Assembly: GCA_964624075.1 (NCBI GenBank) | Contig: CAZUWH010000005.1 | Location: forward strand, 1 to 64,000 | Direction: 5' to 3' | DNA from: CAZUWH01 sp964624075 | Lineage (GTDB): Bacteria > Pseudomonadota > Alphaproteobacteria > Rhodospirillales > Rhodospirillaceae | DNA length: 64,000 bases | In this document: piece by piece, positions 38,111 through 47,775 of the stretch | Layout: each line of letters opens with the position of its first letter | How positions within the stretch are numbered: position 1 is the first letter of the stretch | Notes under the pieces: model-generated | The model's database searches: none | What the model saw: the letters and a program-made list of their open reading frames with translations, nothing else | Told to the model about the DNA's origin: nothing | Made by a program: the position numbers and the translations under genes

Positions 38111-40369
38111 ATGCGTTGCAGCCAATCGCTCGTTTCTCCGTCTGCGCTGGACAATGGAGGATGGCGGGTGGCGGTTCTGCTACCGCTGCCCGTGGCGGGG
38201 TCTTACGACTATACCCTACCCGCCGCGAAGGCCGCCGCCGTTGTGCCGGGGACCTTCGTGCGCGTGCCCCTTGGCAGGCGGGTTGAGACAGGCGTGGTCT
38301 GGGACACGGCGGGAAGGGAAATGGTCGATGCGGCACGGTTGCGTCCGGTCCTGGCGGTGTTGGATGCCCCCCCCTTGCCAGCCGTTGTGATGCGGTTCAT
38401 CGACTGGGTTGCAGCCTATACCCTGTCCCCGCCCGGCGCGGTGCTGAGGATGGCTATGAGCGTGCCTGCCGCCCTTGAGGCCCTGCCACTGCGCTTTGGC
38501 TATCGCTTTGTCGGGTGCCGGCAGGCGGAAGGTTCCGCGGCAGGCGGAAAGCCATGTCTTCTGACGGCGGCGCGCCGGCGCGTGCTGGCTGCCGCGACCC
38601 AGGTTCTTCCGGCGGTGGATCTAGCCCGTGTGGCCCGGACCAGCCCTGCCGTGGTGCGCAGTCTGGCCGATGCCGGTCTGCTGGAAATGGTCCCGCTGCC
38701 GCCCCTTCCGTTTCCCCTGCCTGTTCCTGACCACGCTGCACCTGTCCTGTCCCCGGCGCAGATGGCAGCGGCGGCGGAACTGGTCACGGCGGTGCGGGCG
38801 GAGCGGTTCTCGGTCACCTTGCTCGAAGGGGTGACGGGGTCTGGCAAGACGGAAGTTTATTTCGAGGCCGTGGCCGAGATCTTGCGCCGGGGCCGTCAAG
38901 TGCTGGTCCTGCTGCCCGAGATCGCGCTTACGGCGCAATGGCTAGACCGTTTCGCCGGCCGGTTCGGTCCCTTTCCGGCCGTGTGGCACTCGGACCTGAC
39001 TCCGGCGTCCCGGCGTGACATCTGGCGTGCCGTGGCCCATGGGCAGGTGCAGGCGGTGGTCGGCGCCCGCTCAGCCTTGTTCCTTCCTTACCCTGACCTA
39101 GGGCTGATCGTGGTCGATGAGGAACATGAACAGGCCTTCAAGCAGGAGGAGGGCGTGCTCTACCATGCCCGTGACATGGCGGTGGTGCGCGGCCAGCTTG
39201 GCGGCCATACCGTGATTCTGGCCAGTGCCACACCTTCTCTGGAAACGCGTCTCAACGTGGCTAGGCATCGCTACGGCCGGGTGTCGCTGTGTGCCCGCCA
39301 TGGTTCTGCCGCGCTACCGGTCATTACGGCGATTGACATGCGTCACACCCCACCCGTGCCATCCGAAGGTGGAGCGGGACACCGTGTCTGGCTTGCACCT
39401 TCATTGGTTGAAGGTCTCGCCCATACCTTGACCAGTGGTGAACAGGCGATGCTGTTTCTGAACCGCCGTGGCTATGCTCCCCTGACCCTGTGCCGCGCGT
39501 GCGGCTTTCGGTTCCGTTGTCCCCGCTGTACGGCGTGGCTGGTGGAACATCGCCATTCAGGACGGCTGCACTGTCACCACTGCGGCCATACCGCCAATCT
39601 GCCGCGCCAGTGTCCCCATTGCGGCGGTCCCGGCCCTTTTGCGCCCTGCGGTCCCGGGGTGGAGCGCATCGCCGAGGAAGTGGCCACCCGCTTTCCCGCC
39701 GCCCGTCTTGCCCTGATGACCAGTGACAGCGTTACTGGCCCGTCAGCCGCCACCGCTCTGGTGCAGCGCATGCTGGCCGGTGCCATCGATATCCTGATCG
39801 GCACCCAGATCATGGCCAAGGGGTACCATTTTCCCCGCTTGACCCTGGTTGGAGTGGTTGACGCCGACCTAGGACTTTCTGGAGGAGACTTGCGGGCTGC
39901 CGAACGTACGTTCCAGTTGTTGTCGCAGGTATCTGGACGCGCGGGACGGGCCGAGCGACCGGGCCGGGTCCTGCTCCAAACCCATGACCCCTCTCACCCC
40001 GTTATGGCCGCTCTTCTGTCGGGTGAGTACGAACGCTTCTACATCGCGGAGTCAATGCAACGCCGGGAGACCGGCATGCCACCGTTTGGCCGATTGGTGG
40101 CCCTGATCGTTTCCGGCCCTGATGTGGCGGCTGTGGAAGCCGTGGCCGCCGAACTGGCCTGCTATGGACCGCAGGGACCTGGCACCCTGGTTCTGGGGCC
40201 GGTTCCGGCACCGCTTGCCCTTCTGCGCAACCGTCATCGGCGTCGCCTGCTTCTGAAAACCAGCCGTACTATTCGTGTGCAGCCGCTGTTGCAAGCCTGG
40301 CTGGACAAGGTTAGATGGCCACGCACCATGCATGTGCAGGTTGACGTTGATCCCTATAGCTTCCTGTAG
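38111..40369 (+). CDS. priA: Primosomal replication helicase PriA
   Basis: 752 residues, a normal length. It has an N-terminal 3'-DNA-binding domain (VAVLLPLPVAGSYDYTLPA), Walker A GVTGSGKTE (240-248), the DEEH box in IVVDEEHEQAFKQEEG and the Cys-rich zinc region (LCRACGFRFRCPRC, LHCHHCGH, CPHCGG). Helicase motifs V-VI (IDILIGTQIMAKGYHFPRLT, QVSGRAGRAERPG) follow. It restarts collapsed replication forks. AGGAAAGG precedes the ATG. Stop TAG. Confidence 0.96.
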   Translation: MRCSQSLVSPSALDNGGWRVAVLLPLPVAGSYDYTLPAAKAAAVVPGTFVRVPLGRRVETGVVWDTAGREMVDAARLRPVLAVLDAPPLPAVVMRFIDWVAAYTLSPPGAVLRMAMSVPAALEALPLRFGYRFVGCRQAEGSAAGGKPCLLTAARRRVLAAATQVLPAVDLARVARTSPAVVRSLADAGLLEMVPLPPLPFPLPVPDHAAPVLSPAQMAAAAELVTAVRAERFSVTLLEGVTGSGKTEVYFEAVAEILRRGRQVLVLLPEIALTAQWLDRFAGRFGPFPAVWHSDLTPASRRDIWRAVAHGQVQAVVGARSALFLPYPDLGLIVVDEEHEQAFKQEEGVLYHARDMAVVRGQLGGHTVILASATPSLETRLNVARHRYGRVSLCARHGSAALPVITAIDMRHTPPVPSEGGAGHRVWLAPSLVEGLAHTLTSGEQAMLFLNRRGYAPLTLCRACGFRFRCPRCTAWLVEHRHSGRLHCHHCGHTANLPRQCPHCGGPGPFAPCGPGVERIAEEVATRFPAARLALMTSDSVTGPSAATALVQRMLAGAIDILIGTQIMAKGYHFPRLTLVGVVDADLGLSGGDLRAAERTFQLLSQVSGRAGRAERPGRVLLQTHDPSHPVMAALLSGEYERFYIAESMQRRETGMPPFGRLVALIVSGPDVAAVEAVAAELACYGPQGPGTLVLGPVPAPLALLRNRHRRRLLLKTSRTIRVQPLLQAWLDKVRWPRTMHVQVDVDPYSFL

Positions 40370-40441
40370 AACTTCCCGCGGGCTGAACCGTCCTTAATCC
40401 GGAGCCCCCGACAGAAAAGTTTTGTCTTCCCTGCCTTATAC

Positions 40442-40475
40442 GGTTTCTGGAAAGTCCTCGGACTTTCCAGAAACC
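40442..40475. repeat. Perfect 16-bp hairpin downstream of priA
   Basis: GGTTTCTGGAAAGTCC and GGACTTTCCAGAAACC are separated by TC. It lies 72 bases after priA. There is no T-run, so it is not a standard intrinsic terminator. Confidence 0.75.
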
Positions 40476-40521
40476 TGCCCTCAGTCCCCGGGCGCAGGAG
40501 CGCCAGCCCGCGTTGCGGGCT

Positions 40522-40548
40522 CGGAGTCCGGAAATTTTCCGGACTCCG
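40522..40548. repeat. Perfect palindrome shared with 33694-33720
   Basis: Arms of 13 bases (CGGAGTCCGGAAA) around a single T. The same element with one change occurs 6.8 kb upstream. Confidence 0.7.
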
Positions 40549-41335
40549 TATTATCCACAAAAAAACCCCCTCCACGCTGTCAGGCGAGAGAGGTAGTTTG
40601 CCATGGACGAGGAGAGCTGGCTAGACTCACAAGTCAAGGATAGAATCCTTCTGGAGGTATGGAAAGTAAAACTTCCGTGAGTTTTTATCAGGCCTTATTT
40701 CAGACAAAGAGCTAAATTTAAGGAATGCATTCATTGTTTTCATGATGACATAAGACTGTCCATTACTAATAGTCCCTATAAGGGAACGGATGGCCAGAGA
40801 CGACGTTGATATTTTATAGTACGACAACATGGTTCGCCGGTCAACCGCATTTGTTCAAGATTTTACATGACAATATGTATCATACATTTTATCATCATAT
40901 TTGTGAGCAAATAAACGTCTTTCTCTGTTCATCAACAGGCTGCTTCCGGCCCCCATCCTTGACGGGGGAAGGCTCTTATCGTTTATTGCAACGGCATCGG
41001 GAGGGAGAAGAGAGGGCAATGCCCAGCCGGTCATCTGGGAAAGGCTTGACCCGGGCATCGTGAGGGCTGACAAAGGAGACGATGCAAGCTACCCTGGGAG
41101 AGTGATCAAAACGAGGCAGGCACAGCTTCCTGTTTCCACACTGCGGGAATCGCCTCAATCAGCGGGTGGATCCATCGTCATTGGAATCAGGGCCGCCATC
41201 GCATCGAAAGGTTCTTCAATTGGGCGACCGGGTTTCTTGTCAGGGATCGCGGGGTCATACGTGGGGGACCGGCATTCCTCTGCCCCCGGTGTCTCCGGAT
41301 TGAGATTTCCACGTGAACGGCAAGGATGATTTGCA
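40549..41335. other. AT-richer intergenic region with repeat copy f
   Basis: No supported gene. From 40620 to 40930 the sequence is clearly AT-richer than its surroundings. A copy of the dispersed palindromic repeat (CCCCCATCCTTGACGGGGG) lies at about 40946-40972. Confidence 0.5.
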
Positions 41336-42690
41336 ATGACCGAGGCCAGTTTGTCGATGGGACAAGGGGAGAGTGAGGCAGACCAACCTTACGCTTACAA
41401 TCTCGTTCCCTATCCTGGCAATGCCTATACAATGTCCCACCCGCGACGGCTGGAGACGGTGGGGCGCCTGTTCGGGCTCTCAACCCGCCAGATCCGGAGC
41501 GTGCCCGTATCCTGGAACTGGGCTGCGCGCGGGGTATAAACCTGATTCCCATGGCCGCTGCGGGCACCAGGAACCGAGTGCCTGGGGATCGGACCTGTCG
41601 AAAACACAGGTCGCCACGGAACAGGCGATCATCGCCGTCGCGTTTGACTTCGGCACCTTCGACTACATCATCTGCCATGGGGTGTTTTCCTGGGTACCGG
41701 CCGCGGTACAGGACAACATCCTGCGGATTTGCAAGGGAAACCTCAGCCCACGCAGAACTCTGCCGGGCTGGAATGCCATCAGGTCTCTGCGCGACATGAT
41801 GCTCTATGTATTTCGCCCAGTTCGCCGATTCGGAACAGCGGACTACCGAAGCTGTCAACATGCTGCAATTCGCCCTCAATGGAATCGGAGAACGCGATTC
41901 GGCCTGGGGCAGGGCCATCGCGGCGGAAACCAAGATTCGGCAAGGGGCACAACGCACCTGCGTCTACCATGAGCACCTGGAAAGAGACAATACGCCTCTT
42001 TATTTTCACCAGTCTATAGCGGTGGCGGAACAGCACTACCTTGGGGCGGATCAACGGCACCGTGTGTCAGGAGCAGTACATGAATTTCATCCGCAACCGC
42101 CGGTTCCAATACACCTTGCTGTGCCATGCGGACCGGTCCTTGCGACGTGTCGTCGATCCCGAAAGCCTGCTCGACTTCCACCTGACATCGGCAGGGGCTT
42201 GGCGCCGGACTTCGACCCGATCGTCGATTTGCTGCAAGATGACCGGCCCCGTACCTTCGGCAAGGGAGCGCTGATAACCCACAACCGCTTCGGTACGGCC
42301 CTTTTCCTGCAATTGCATGAACAGGCCGGGTAGCTGATGGCCGCCAAGCGCCTGATCTCCCTAGCGGCGACGACTGAACGTTTCGGAGGCTTCTGCCATT
42401 CGTCGCGTGCTGACCGAGATGGGAGAGCGTCTGTTGTTTTTCGGCCGTCTCCATATTCATGGCGGGAGCTATCCCAGTACTGGGGCCGTGCTTCTGGATG
42501 GAACGCGCACCCTTCCCAAGGCCGACCGCCGATCTCTGGACCCGCCTCAAGGAGCACGGCGCCGAAATCCGGGACGCGGCAGGCAATCCGGTGACCGACC
42601 AGACCGCCGTCTTCGTTATTCTCGAGTCGAAAGTTGGCGCTAGTGGAGCGCTTCCGGGCCAATCATCTTTTCGCAGCGTAGGTGGATACG
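41336..42690 (+). pseudogene. SAM methyltransferase with regulatory domain, decayed
   Basis: Pieces in order and in different frames: YAYNLVPYPGNAYTMSHPRR and LETVGRLFGL; ILELGCARGINLIPMAAAG (SAM motif I); FDYIICHGVFSWVPAAVQDN; then RDMMLY, DSEQRTTEAVNMLQFALNG, VYHEHLERDNTPLYFHQ and QEQYMNFIRNRRFQYTLLCH. These are the marks of the large methyltransferases with a methyltransferase regulatory domain. Frameshifts and small deletions occur throughout. Confidence 0.8.
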
Positions 42691-42698
42691 TCCAGGAA

Positions 42699-42789
42699 CC
42701 CTCCCCCGATCCAAGGGGGAGGGTTGGGGTGGGGGTGATCGGGACGTCTGGTGTGGGTGGATGGTGGGGGCTCGTGCCGGTCACGCTCC
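42699..42789. repeat. Dispersed palindromic repeat, copy g (best long form)
   Basis: A perfect core CCCCCGATCCAAGGGGG flanked by CCT/AGG arms, then GGTTGGGGTGGGGGTGATCG and GACGTCTGGTGTGGG, ending GCCGGTCACGCTCC. It lies about 95 bases upstream of pyrB. Confidence 0.8.
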
Positions 42790-42883
42790 GATGCGAGTTG
42801 AAATGAATTCCATAATGAGAACGGCTGGTGGCCACGCAGATCACCTTGCCGAAACAGGAGCGGTTCCCGTACAATGCCCCTTC

Positions 42884-43813
42884 ATGGCCATGAACGCGTC
42901 AAATCTTCGCCATCGGCACCTGCTCGGTATCCAGGGGTTGACCCCGGTCGAGATTGAGCTGCTGCTTGACCTATCCGATGGATACGTCGCGCAGAATCGC
43001 GACACAGATAAGAAGAAAAACCTGTTGCGTGGCCGTACGGTCGTCAATCTGTTCTTCGAGAACTCGACGCGCACCCGTACCTCGTTCGAGCTGGCCGGCA
43101 AGCGTCTGGGCGCCGATGTCATCAATATGCAGATTGCAACCAGCTCCGTGAACAAGGGTGAAACCCTCATCGATACTGCTGTGACTCTAAATGCCATGCA
43201 TCTTGACGTCCTGGTGGTGCGTCATCCCGATTCGGGAGCGGTCAGGCTTCTGGCCGAGAAGGTGAATTGCGCCGTTATCAATGGCGGGGACGGCACCCAC
43301 GAACACCCGACTCAGGCGCTTCTGGACGCGCTTACTATCCGCCGCCGCAAGGGCCGGCTGTCGGGGTTGGTGGTTGCCATCTGCGGTGACATTCTGCACA
43401 GCCGTGTCGCCCGCTCCAACATCCACCTTCTGAACATCATGGGCGCGCAGGTGCGGGTTGTAGCGCCGAAAACTCTGCTGCCCGCCGGGATCGAGGCCGT
43501 GGGAGTCGAGGTCCATCATGACATGCGGGCAGGCTTGCAGGAGGCGGACATCGTGATGATGCTAAGAGTTCAGAATGAACGCATGAGCGGCAATTTCATC
43601 CCCTCCATCCGTGAATATTTCCATTTCTTCGGTCTTGATTATGCCAAGCTGGCCATGGCTAAACCCGATGCTCTTATCATGCATCCGGGCCCCATGAATC
43701 GCGGGTTTGAGATCGATTCGGACGTGGCCGACGACGTCGAGCGCAGCGTCATTCGCGAGCAGGTCGAAATGGGTGTCGCCGTGCGCATGGCGGTGCTCGA
43801 TGTCCTGACCTAA
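42884..43813 (+). CDS. pyrB: Aspartate carbamoyltransferase catalytic subunit
   Basis: 309 residues from ATG at 42884 (two codons later also possible; neither has a well-placed Shine-Dalgarno). The carbamoyl-phosphate loop is STRTRTSFE (61-69). HPTQALLD, GDILHSRVARSN and MHPGPMNRGFEI are intact. It makes carbamoyl-aspartate in pyrimidine synthesis. The dihydroorotase-like gene follows after 20 bases, and no pyrI regulatory subunit is seen. Confidence 0.96.
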   Translation: MAMNASNLRHRHLLGIQGLTPVEIELLLDLSDGYVAQNRDTDKKKNLLRGRTVVNLFFENSTRTRTSFELAGKRLGADVINMQIATSSVNKGETLIDTAVTLNAMHLDVLVVRHPDSGAVRLLAEKVNCAVINGGDGTHEHPTQALLDALTIRRRKGRLSGLVVAICGDILHSRVARSNIHLLNIMGAQVRVVAPKTLLPAGIEAVGVEVHHDMRAGLQEADIVMMLRVQNERMSGNFIPSIREYFHFFGLDYAKLAMAKPDALIMHPGPMNRGFEIDSDVADDVERSVIREQVEMGVAVRMAVLDVLT

Positions 43814-43833
43814 AGCTAGACAGAGAGGGGCTG

Positions 43834-45180
43834 ATGGCTCTTCCTGTCCCCGGCCACGTTGCCTACATCAAGGCCCGGCTCCTGGACCCGGCCACGGATC
43901 TTGACGGACCGGGTGGTATCCTGGCCGGAGGGGAGCGGATTATCGATTTCGGCCCGGGCCTGTTCCTCCCTAAATCCCTGCCCGAAGGCACAGAAGTAGT
44001 GGACTGCGGGGGGCATTGCTTGGCCCCTGGTCTGGTTGACATCCGCATGCAACTTCGTGAACCGGGATACGAGCACAAGGAAACCGTGCGGGGTGCCTGC
44101 TGGGCCGCCGTCAACGGCGGCATTACCACAATGGTTTGTCTGCCCAACACCTTGCCTGTGATCGATGATGTGGCGGTCGTCGAATTCGTCGCCCGCCGCG
44201 CCCGGATGATCGGCCTGACCAAGGTCTACGCCTATGGCGCGGCGACCAAGGGGCTTGCTGGCGTCGAACTGGCGGAAATGGGTCTGCTAGCGAAGGCCGG
44301 GGCCGTGGGCTTCACCGATGGTACCAGGGCCATTGCCGATGCCCTGGTGATGCGCCGCGCCTTGTCGTATGCCGCGACTTTTGGCCTTACGATTGTCCAG
44401 CACCCCGAGGAGCCCTCGCTTACAGAGGAAGGCGCAATGAACGAAGGCGAGATGGCTACCCGTCTGGGACTCGCCGGCATTCCGGCCTGCGCCGAGTCTA
44501 TCATGCTCGCCCGTGACGTGCGTCTGGTGGAGCTGACCGGCGGCCGCTATCACGCCGCCCACGTGTCAACGGCCGAAGGGCTGGACGTCATCCGCCGTGC
44601 CAAGGACAAGGGGTTGCCAGTCACCTGTGACACCGCCCCCTTCTATTTCGCCTTGAATGAGCTGGCGGTGGGCGATTACCGCACCTTCGCCAAGCTGTCG
44701 CCACCCTTGCGTTGCGAGGCCGACCGGCAGGCGGTGGTGGAAGGCCTGCGGAGCGGTTTGATCGATGCTATCGTCTCCGACCATGCGCCGCAGGATCAGG
44801 ATTCGAAGCGCCGTCCCTTCGCCCAGGCTGAGTTCGGAGGGGTTGGGCTGGAAACCCTGCTCGCGGTGACGCTTGAACTGTACCACAACGGTCATATGAG
44901 CCTGCTTGCCGCCCTGCGTCTCGCGAGCGCCAGACCGGCTGGTCTTCTGAAGCTAGACGCTGGACGCTTGAGAAAAGGGGGGGGCGCTGATCTGGTGCTG
45001 TTCGCGCCGGACATGGCTTGGCGGGTGGTGGCTGATACTCTGGTCAGCAAGTCGAAAAATTCCTCCTTCGATGGAAAGCCAGTCCAGGGCCGCGTCTTGC
45101 GCACGGTGGTGGACGGGCGCACGGTGTTTGCCAGCACGGGCGGAGAAAATCCCGGGGAGCGGTCATGGACGTTGGCGTGA
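43834..45180 (+). CDS. pyrC: Dihydroorotase-like protein lacking metal ligands (PyrC/PyrX type)
   Basis: 448 residues with the class I dihydroorotase fold. The first metal motif, normally DxHxHLREPG, reads DIRMQLREPG, so both histidines are lost. GLPVTCDTAPFYFAL lacks the family's PHH-type histidines. SDHAPQD keeps the DHAP aspartate. Similar ligand-poor homologues (PyrX) encoded next to pyrB support the transcarbamoylase rather than catalyse. It lies 20 bases after pyrB and overlaps plsY by 16 bases, so it is kept in an operon and probably functional in some role. Confidence 0.88.
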   Translation: MALPVPGHVAYIKARLLDPATDLDGPGGILAGGERIIDFGPGLFLPKSLPEGTEVVDCGGHCLAPGLVDIRMQLREPGYEHKETVRGACWAAVNGGITTMVCLPNTLPVIDDVAVVEFVARRARMIGLTKVYAYGAATKGLAGVELAEMGLLAKAGAVGFTDGTRAIADALVMRRALSYAATFGLTIVQHPEEPSLTEEGAMNEGEMATRLGLAGIPACAESIMLARDVRLVELTGGRYHAAHVSTAEGLDVIRRAKDKGLPVTCDTAPFYFALNELAVGDYRTFAKLSPPLRCEADRQAVVEGLRSGLIDAIVSDHAPQDQDSKRRPFAQAEFGGVGLETLLAVTLELYHNGHMSLLAALRLASARPAGLLKLDAGRLRKGGGADLVLFAPDMAWRVVADTLVSKSKNSSFDGKPVQGRVLRTVVDGRTVFASTGGENPGERSWTLA

Positions 45181-45767
45181 TTCATTTTCTGGCCGCGGCG
45201 GGCGGCTATGGGCTGGGGACGGTTCCCTTCGGCCTGGTTCTGACCCGGCTGGCCGGTACGGACGACATTCGTGCAATCGGTTCCGGTAACATCGGCGCGA
45301 CGAATGTTCTGCGCACCGGGCGCAAAGGTCTGGCCCTGGCCACGTTGCTGCTCGATTCCGGCAAGGGTGCAGCGGCGGCAGGGCTTGCCCCGCTGGTCTT
45401 TCCCGATCATGTTCAGGCCGTCGCCCTGGCAGCGGGATCATTTGCCGTCATCGGGCACACTTTCCCCTTCTGGCTGCATTTCAAGGGTGGCAAGGGTGTT
45501 GCGGCAACCCTTGGCGTGCTGCTGGCGACCGTCTGGCCGGTGGGTTTGCTGGCATGCCTGACCTGGCTTGGGGTGGCAGCGATCTTCCGCTATTCTTCCC
45601 TGGCGGCCTTGTCTACCCTGGCGTTTGCACCGGTTTATGCACTGGTCTTTGCCGACCGGGGAGCGGTTGTCGTGTTCAGTGGTCTTGCCGTGCTGGGCTG
45701 GGGACGCCATCACGCCAACATCCGTCGTCTGATGACCGGTACCGAGCCACGCTTTGGTGGCGGCTGA
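45165..45767 (+). CDS. plsY: Acyl-phosphate:glycerol-3-phosphate acyltransferase
   Basis: 200 residues with five predicted membrane helices. PlsY motifs: IGSGNIGATNVLRTG (about 38-52), GHTFPFWLHFKGGKGVA (about 97-113) and the C-terminal HHANIRRLMTGTEPRFG. It acylates glycerol 3-phosphate from acyl-phosphate in the inner membrane, the first step of phospholipid synthesis. Its start overlaps the pyrC-like gene by 16 bases. Confidence 0.96.
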   Translation: MDVGVIHFLAAAGGYGLGTVPFGLVLTRLAGTDDIRAIGSGNIGATNVLRTGRKGLALATLLLDSGKGAAAAGLAPLVFPDHVQAVALAAGSFAVIGHTFPFWLHFKGGKGVAATLGVLLATVWPVGLLACLTWLGVAAIFRYSSLAALSTLAFAPVYALVFADRGAVVVFSGLAVLGWGRHHANIRRLMTGTEPRFGGG

Positions 45768-45821
45768 AAGAACCAGGGGAATGTGGGAGCATGCGTCGCC
45801 TCCCCATGCCTTTGCGACTCC

Positions 45822-46716
45822 TACAGGGCATCGAATCGCCACTCCTGTAGAAAACGGCGGATGTTCTGATTCGGTAGGAGACGGCTGATCAGGTACCCTT
45901 GAATCTGGTCACAGCCGATCTCCTCCAGGAACTGATAATGACACCACTCTTCCACGCCCTTCTGCCACGACATGCATGTTCATGGCATGCGACATAGCGA
46001 TGATGGCGGAAACGATGGCCGCATCGTTGCTGTCGGTAATGACATCCTTCACAAAGGAACGATCGATTTTCAGCTTGTGGAATCGATCAGGCCGTATTCC
46101 TCGGCCACGGCAATGAACGCGCCCGGAGGCACGAGGCCACGCTCCGGATCCTGCCAGCGTACCAGGGCTTCTATGCCAACGATGCGGTTGGTTGGCAGAT
46201 GTAACTTGGGTTGATAGTGGGCGACGAATTCCCCGTTTTCCAGGGCATGGCGTAGCCGGCTCTGCATGGACAGCGTGTGGGCAGCCAGGGCGCTCATTTC
46301 GGCGAAGAACTGAACCGCACCTGGTTCCTGGCCCTTGGCCCGCTGCAAAGCGGTGTCGGCATTCTTGATCAGCGTTTCGGCGTCGGTGCCGTCGCGTGGG
46401 TAGACCGAGACGCCGATGCTGGACCGTCCATGATGGTTTCGATACTTTCCGTGATGGCTGGATCCGGTGACAGGCCCGATAGAAGAATCGGGAAGCGATT
46501 CCCCCCGGCGCGGGCCAGAACGTCGGCGGCCGCGAGGCGCTGACGTAAACGTTCAGCGGCTCCACGATATAATGCAACGTATAGATGCGCCAATGCTAGC
46601 AGAGCCCGCGCCATTGGGAGACTGGCGAAGGGGAAGCACACCGCATCATAGCGGTCGTCGATCATGTCACAACCATTGCTATGATGCGCAAACATGGAGG
46701 GAGCTTGGACGTTCAT
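45822..46716 (-). pseudogene. GGDEF-EAL protein, multiply frameshifted
   Basis: From ATG at 46716, a degenerate GGDEF segment (DVLARAGGNRFPILLSGL, where GGDEF has become GGNRF). In other frames follow the end of GGDEF (LQRAKGQEPGAVQFFAEM) and an EAL domain start (EFVAHYQPKLHLPTNRIVGI, EALVRWQDPERGLVPPGAFI). Then KLKIDRSFVKDVITDSNDAA and MNMHVVAEG, ending NIRRFLQEWRFDAL at 45822. A cyclic-di-GMP enzyme has been lost here. Confidence 0.88.
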
Positions 46717-47061
46717 GCTTTCTTGGCAAGCATTCTAGCCTGATTATGGGACTCGGAAGGTTTCTGGAAGCGCAAGGAACCTTCCGCCTGGACGTTGCAG
46801 GCCTTCCCCCGATCCAAGGGGGAGAGTGTCATTCCCATAATGAGAATCGCTGCCGGTGCGCCCGTTGCCTTGTGCCGTGTTCGTCCCCTATAATATCTCC
46901 GAGCCCTGATCGTGACCGGTCAAGGCTTCCCTTAACTTAATCGCTTGGGCGCGACCGCCGGTCGCCTTGGCACCGGGCGGCGGCCATGCCTTGGCGCCTC
47001 AAGCCATGAGGCCGCCGCGGCAGGTCATCGCGCGCAAGCCGACGAATCCGAGGAGACAGCC
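46717..47061. other. Gap with repeat copy h
   Basis: No supported gene. The dispersed palindromic repeat core CCCCCGATCCAAGGGGG is at 46803-46826. The 3' end carries the Shine-Dalgarno of the next gene. Confidence 0.55.
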
Positions 47062-47622
47062 ATGGCCGTTGAGACGCCCCTTTGCAATTTTGGTTGGAAG
47101 GCCGTCGATTTCAGACTCAAAGGCGTGGACGACAAGACCTACAGCCTCGCCGACGTGCGCGGACCAAAAGGCACGCTGGTCATGTTCGTCTGCAATCATT
47201 GCCCCTACGTACGGGCTGTGATCGGCCGTATCGTCCGTGACGTGCGCGCCCTGCAGGATCTGGGAACCGGTGCCATTGCCATCATGGCCAATGATGCCAT
47301 CCAATACCCTGAGGATTCATTTGAGCACATGAAAACTTTCGCCCGTCAGCACGACTTCCCGTTTCCCTATGTCATCGACGAGACGCAGGGAGTAGCGCGC
47401 GCCTATGATGCGGTCTGTACGCCTGATTTCTTCGGTTTCAACCGTGATCTCGCCTTGCAGTATCGGGGACGTCTCGATGCCTCACGGAAGGAAGCTGGTC
47501 CGCCGGATCTGCGCCGTGATCTGTTCGAGGCCATGAAAGAGGTTGCCGAAACCGGACGCGGTCCGGTCGAACAGTTCGCCAGCATGGGCTGCTCGCTCAA
47601 ATGGCGTGAACCGGGGGTGTGA
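47062..47622 (+). CDS. Thioredoxin-fold protein with CNHCPYV motif
   Basis: 186 residues from ATG at 47062 (GAGGAGAC upstream); a longer frame adds 39 low-complexity residues. After a beta strand (GTLVMFV) the redox-type motif C44-N-H-C47-PYV follows, then IAIMANDAIQYPEDSFEHM and the cis-Pro region VCTPDFFGFNRD. These mark the AhpC/TSA-like redoxin family. There is no signal peptide, so it is likely cytoplasmic. The substrate is unknown. Confidence 0.88.
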   Translation: MAVETPLCNFGWKAVDFRLKGVDDKTYSLADVRGPKGTLVMFVCNHCPYVRAVIGRIVRDVRALQDLGTGAIAIMANDAIQYPEDSFEHMKTFARQHDFPFPYVIDETQGVARAYDAVCTPDFFGFNRDLALQYRGRLDASRKEAGPPDLRRDLFEAMKEVAETGRGPVEQFASMGCSLKWREPGV

Positions 47623-47775
47623 ACCGGGGTCGGTTACGGGAGAGGAAAGCGCCGGGGTACCATGTTTCTTTTTCCGGCCGCTCCCTTCCGCTATCATTCT
47701 CCGTGTCACCGTTTGTGTCAGGCGTCTGTCGTCAAGTGGGAAAGGACGCCAGCAGGGAAGGGGAGTATTCTTGCC

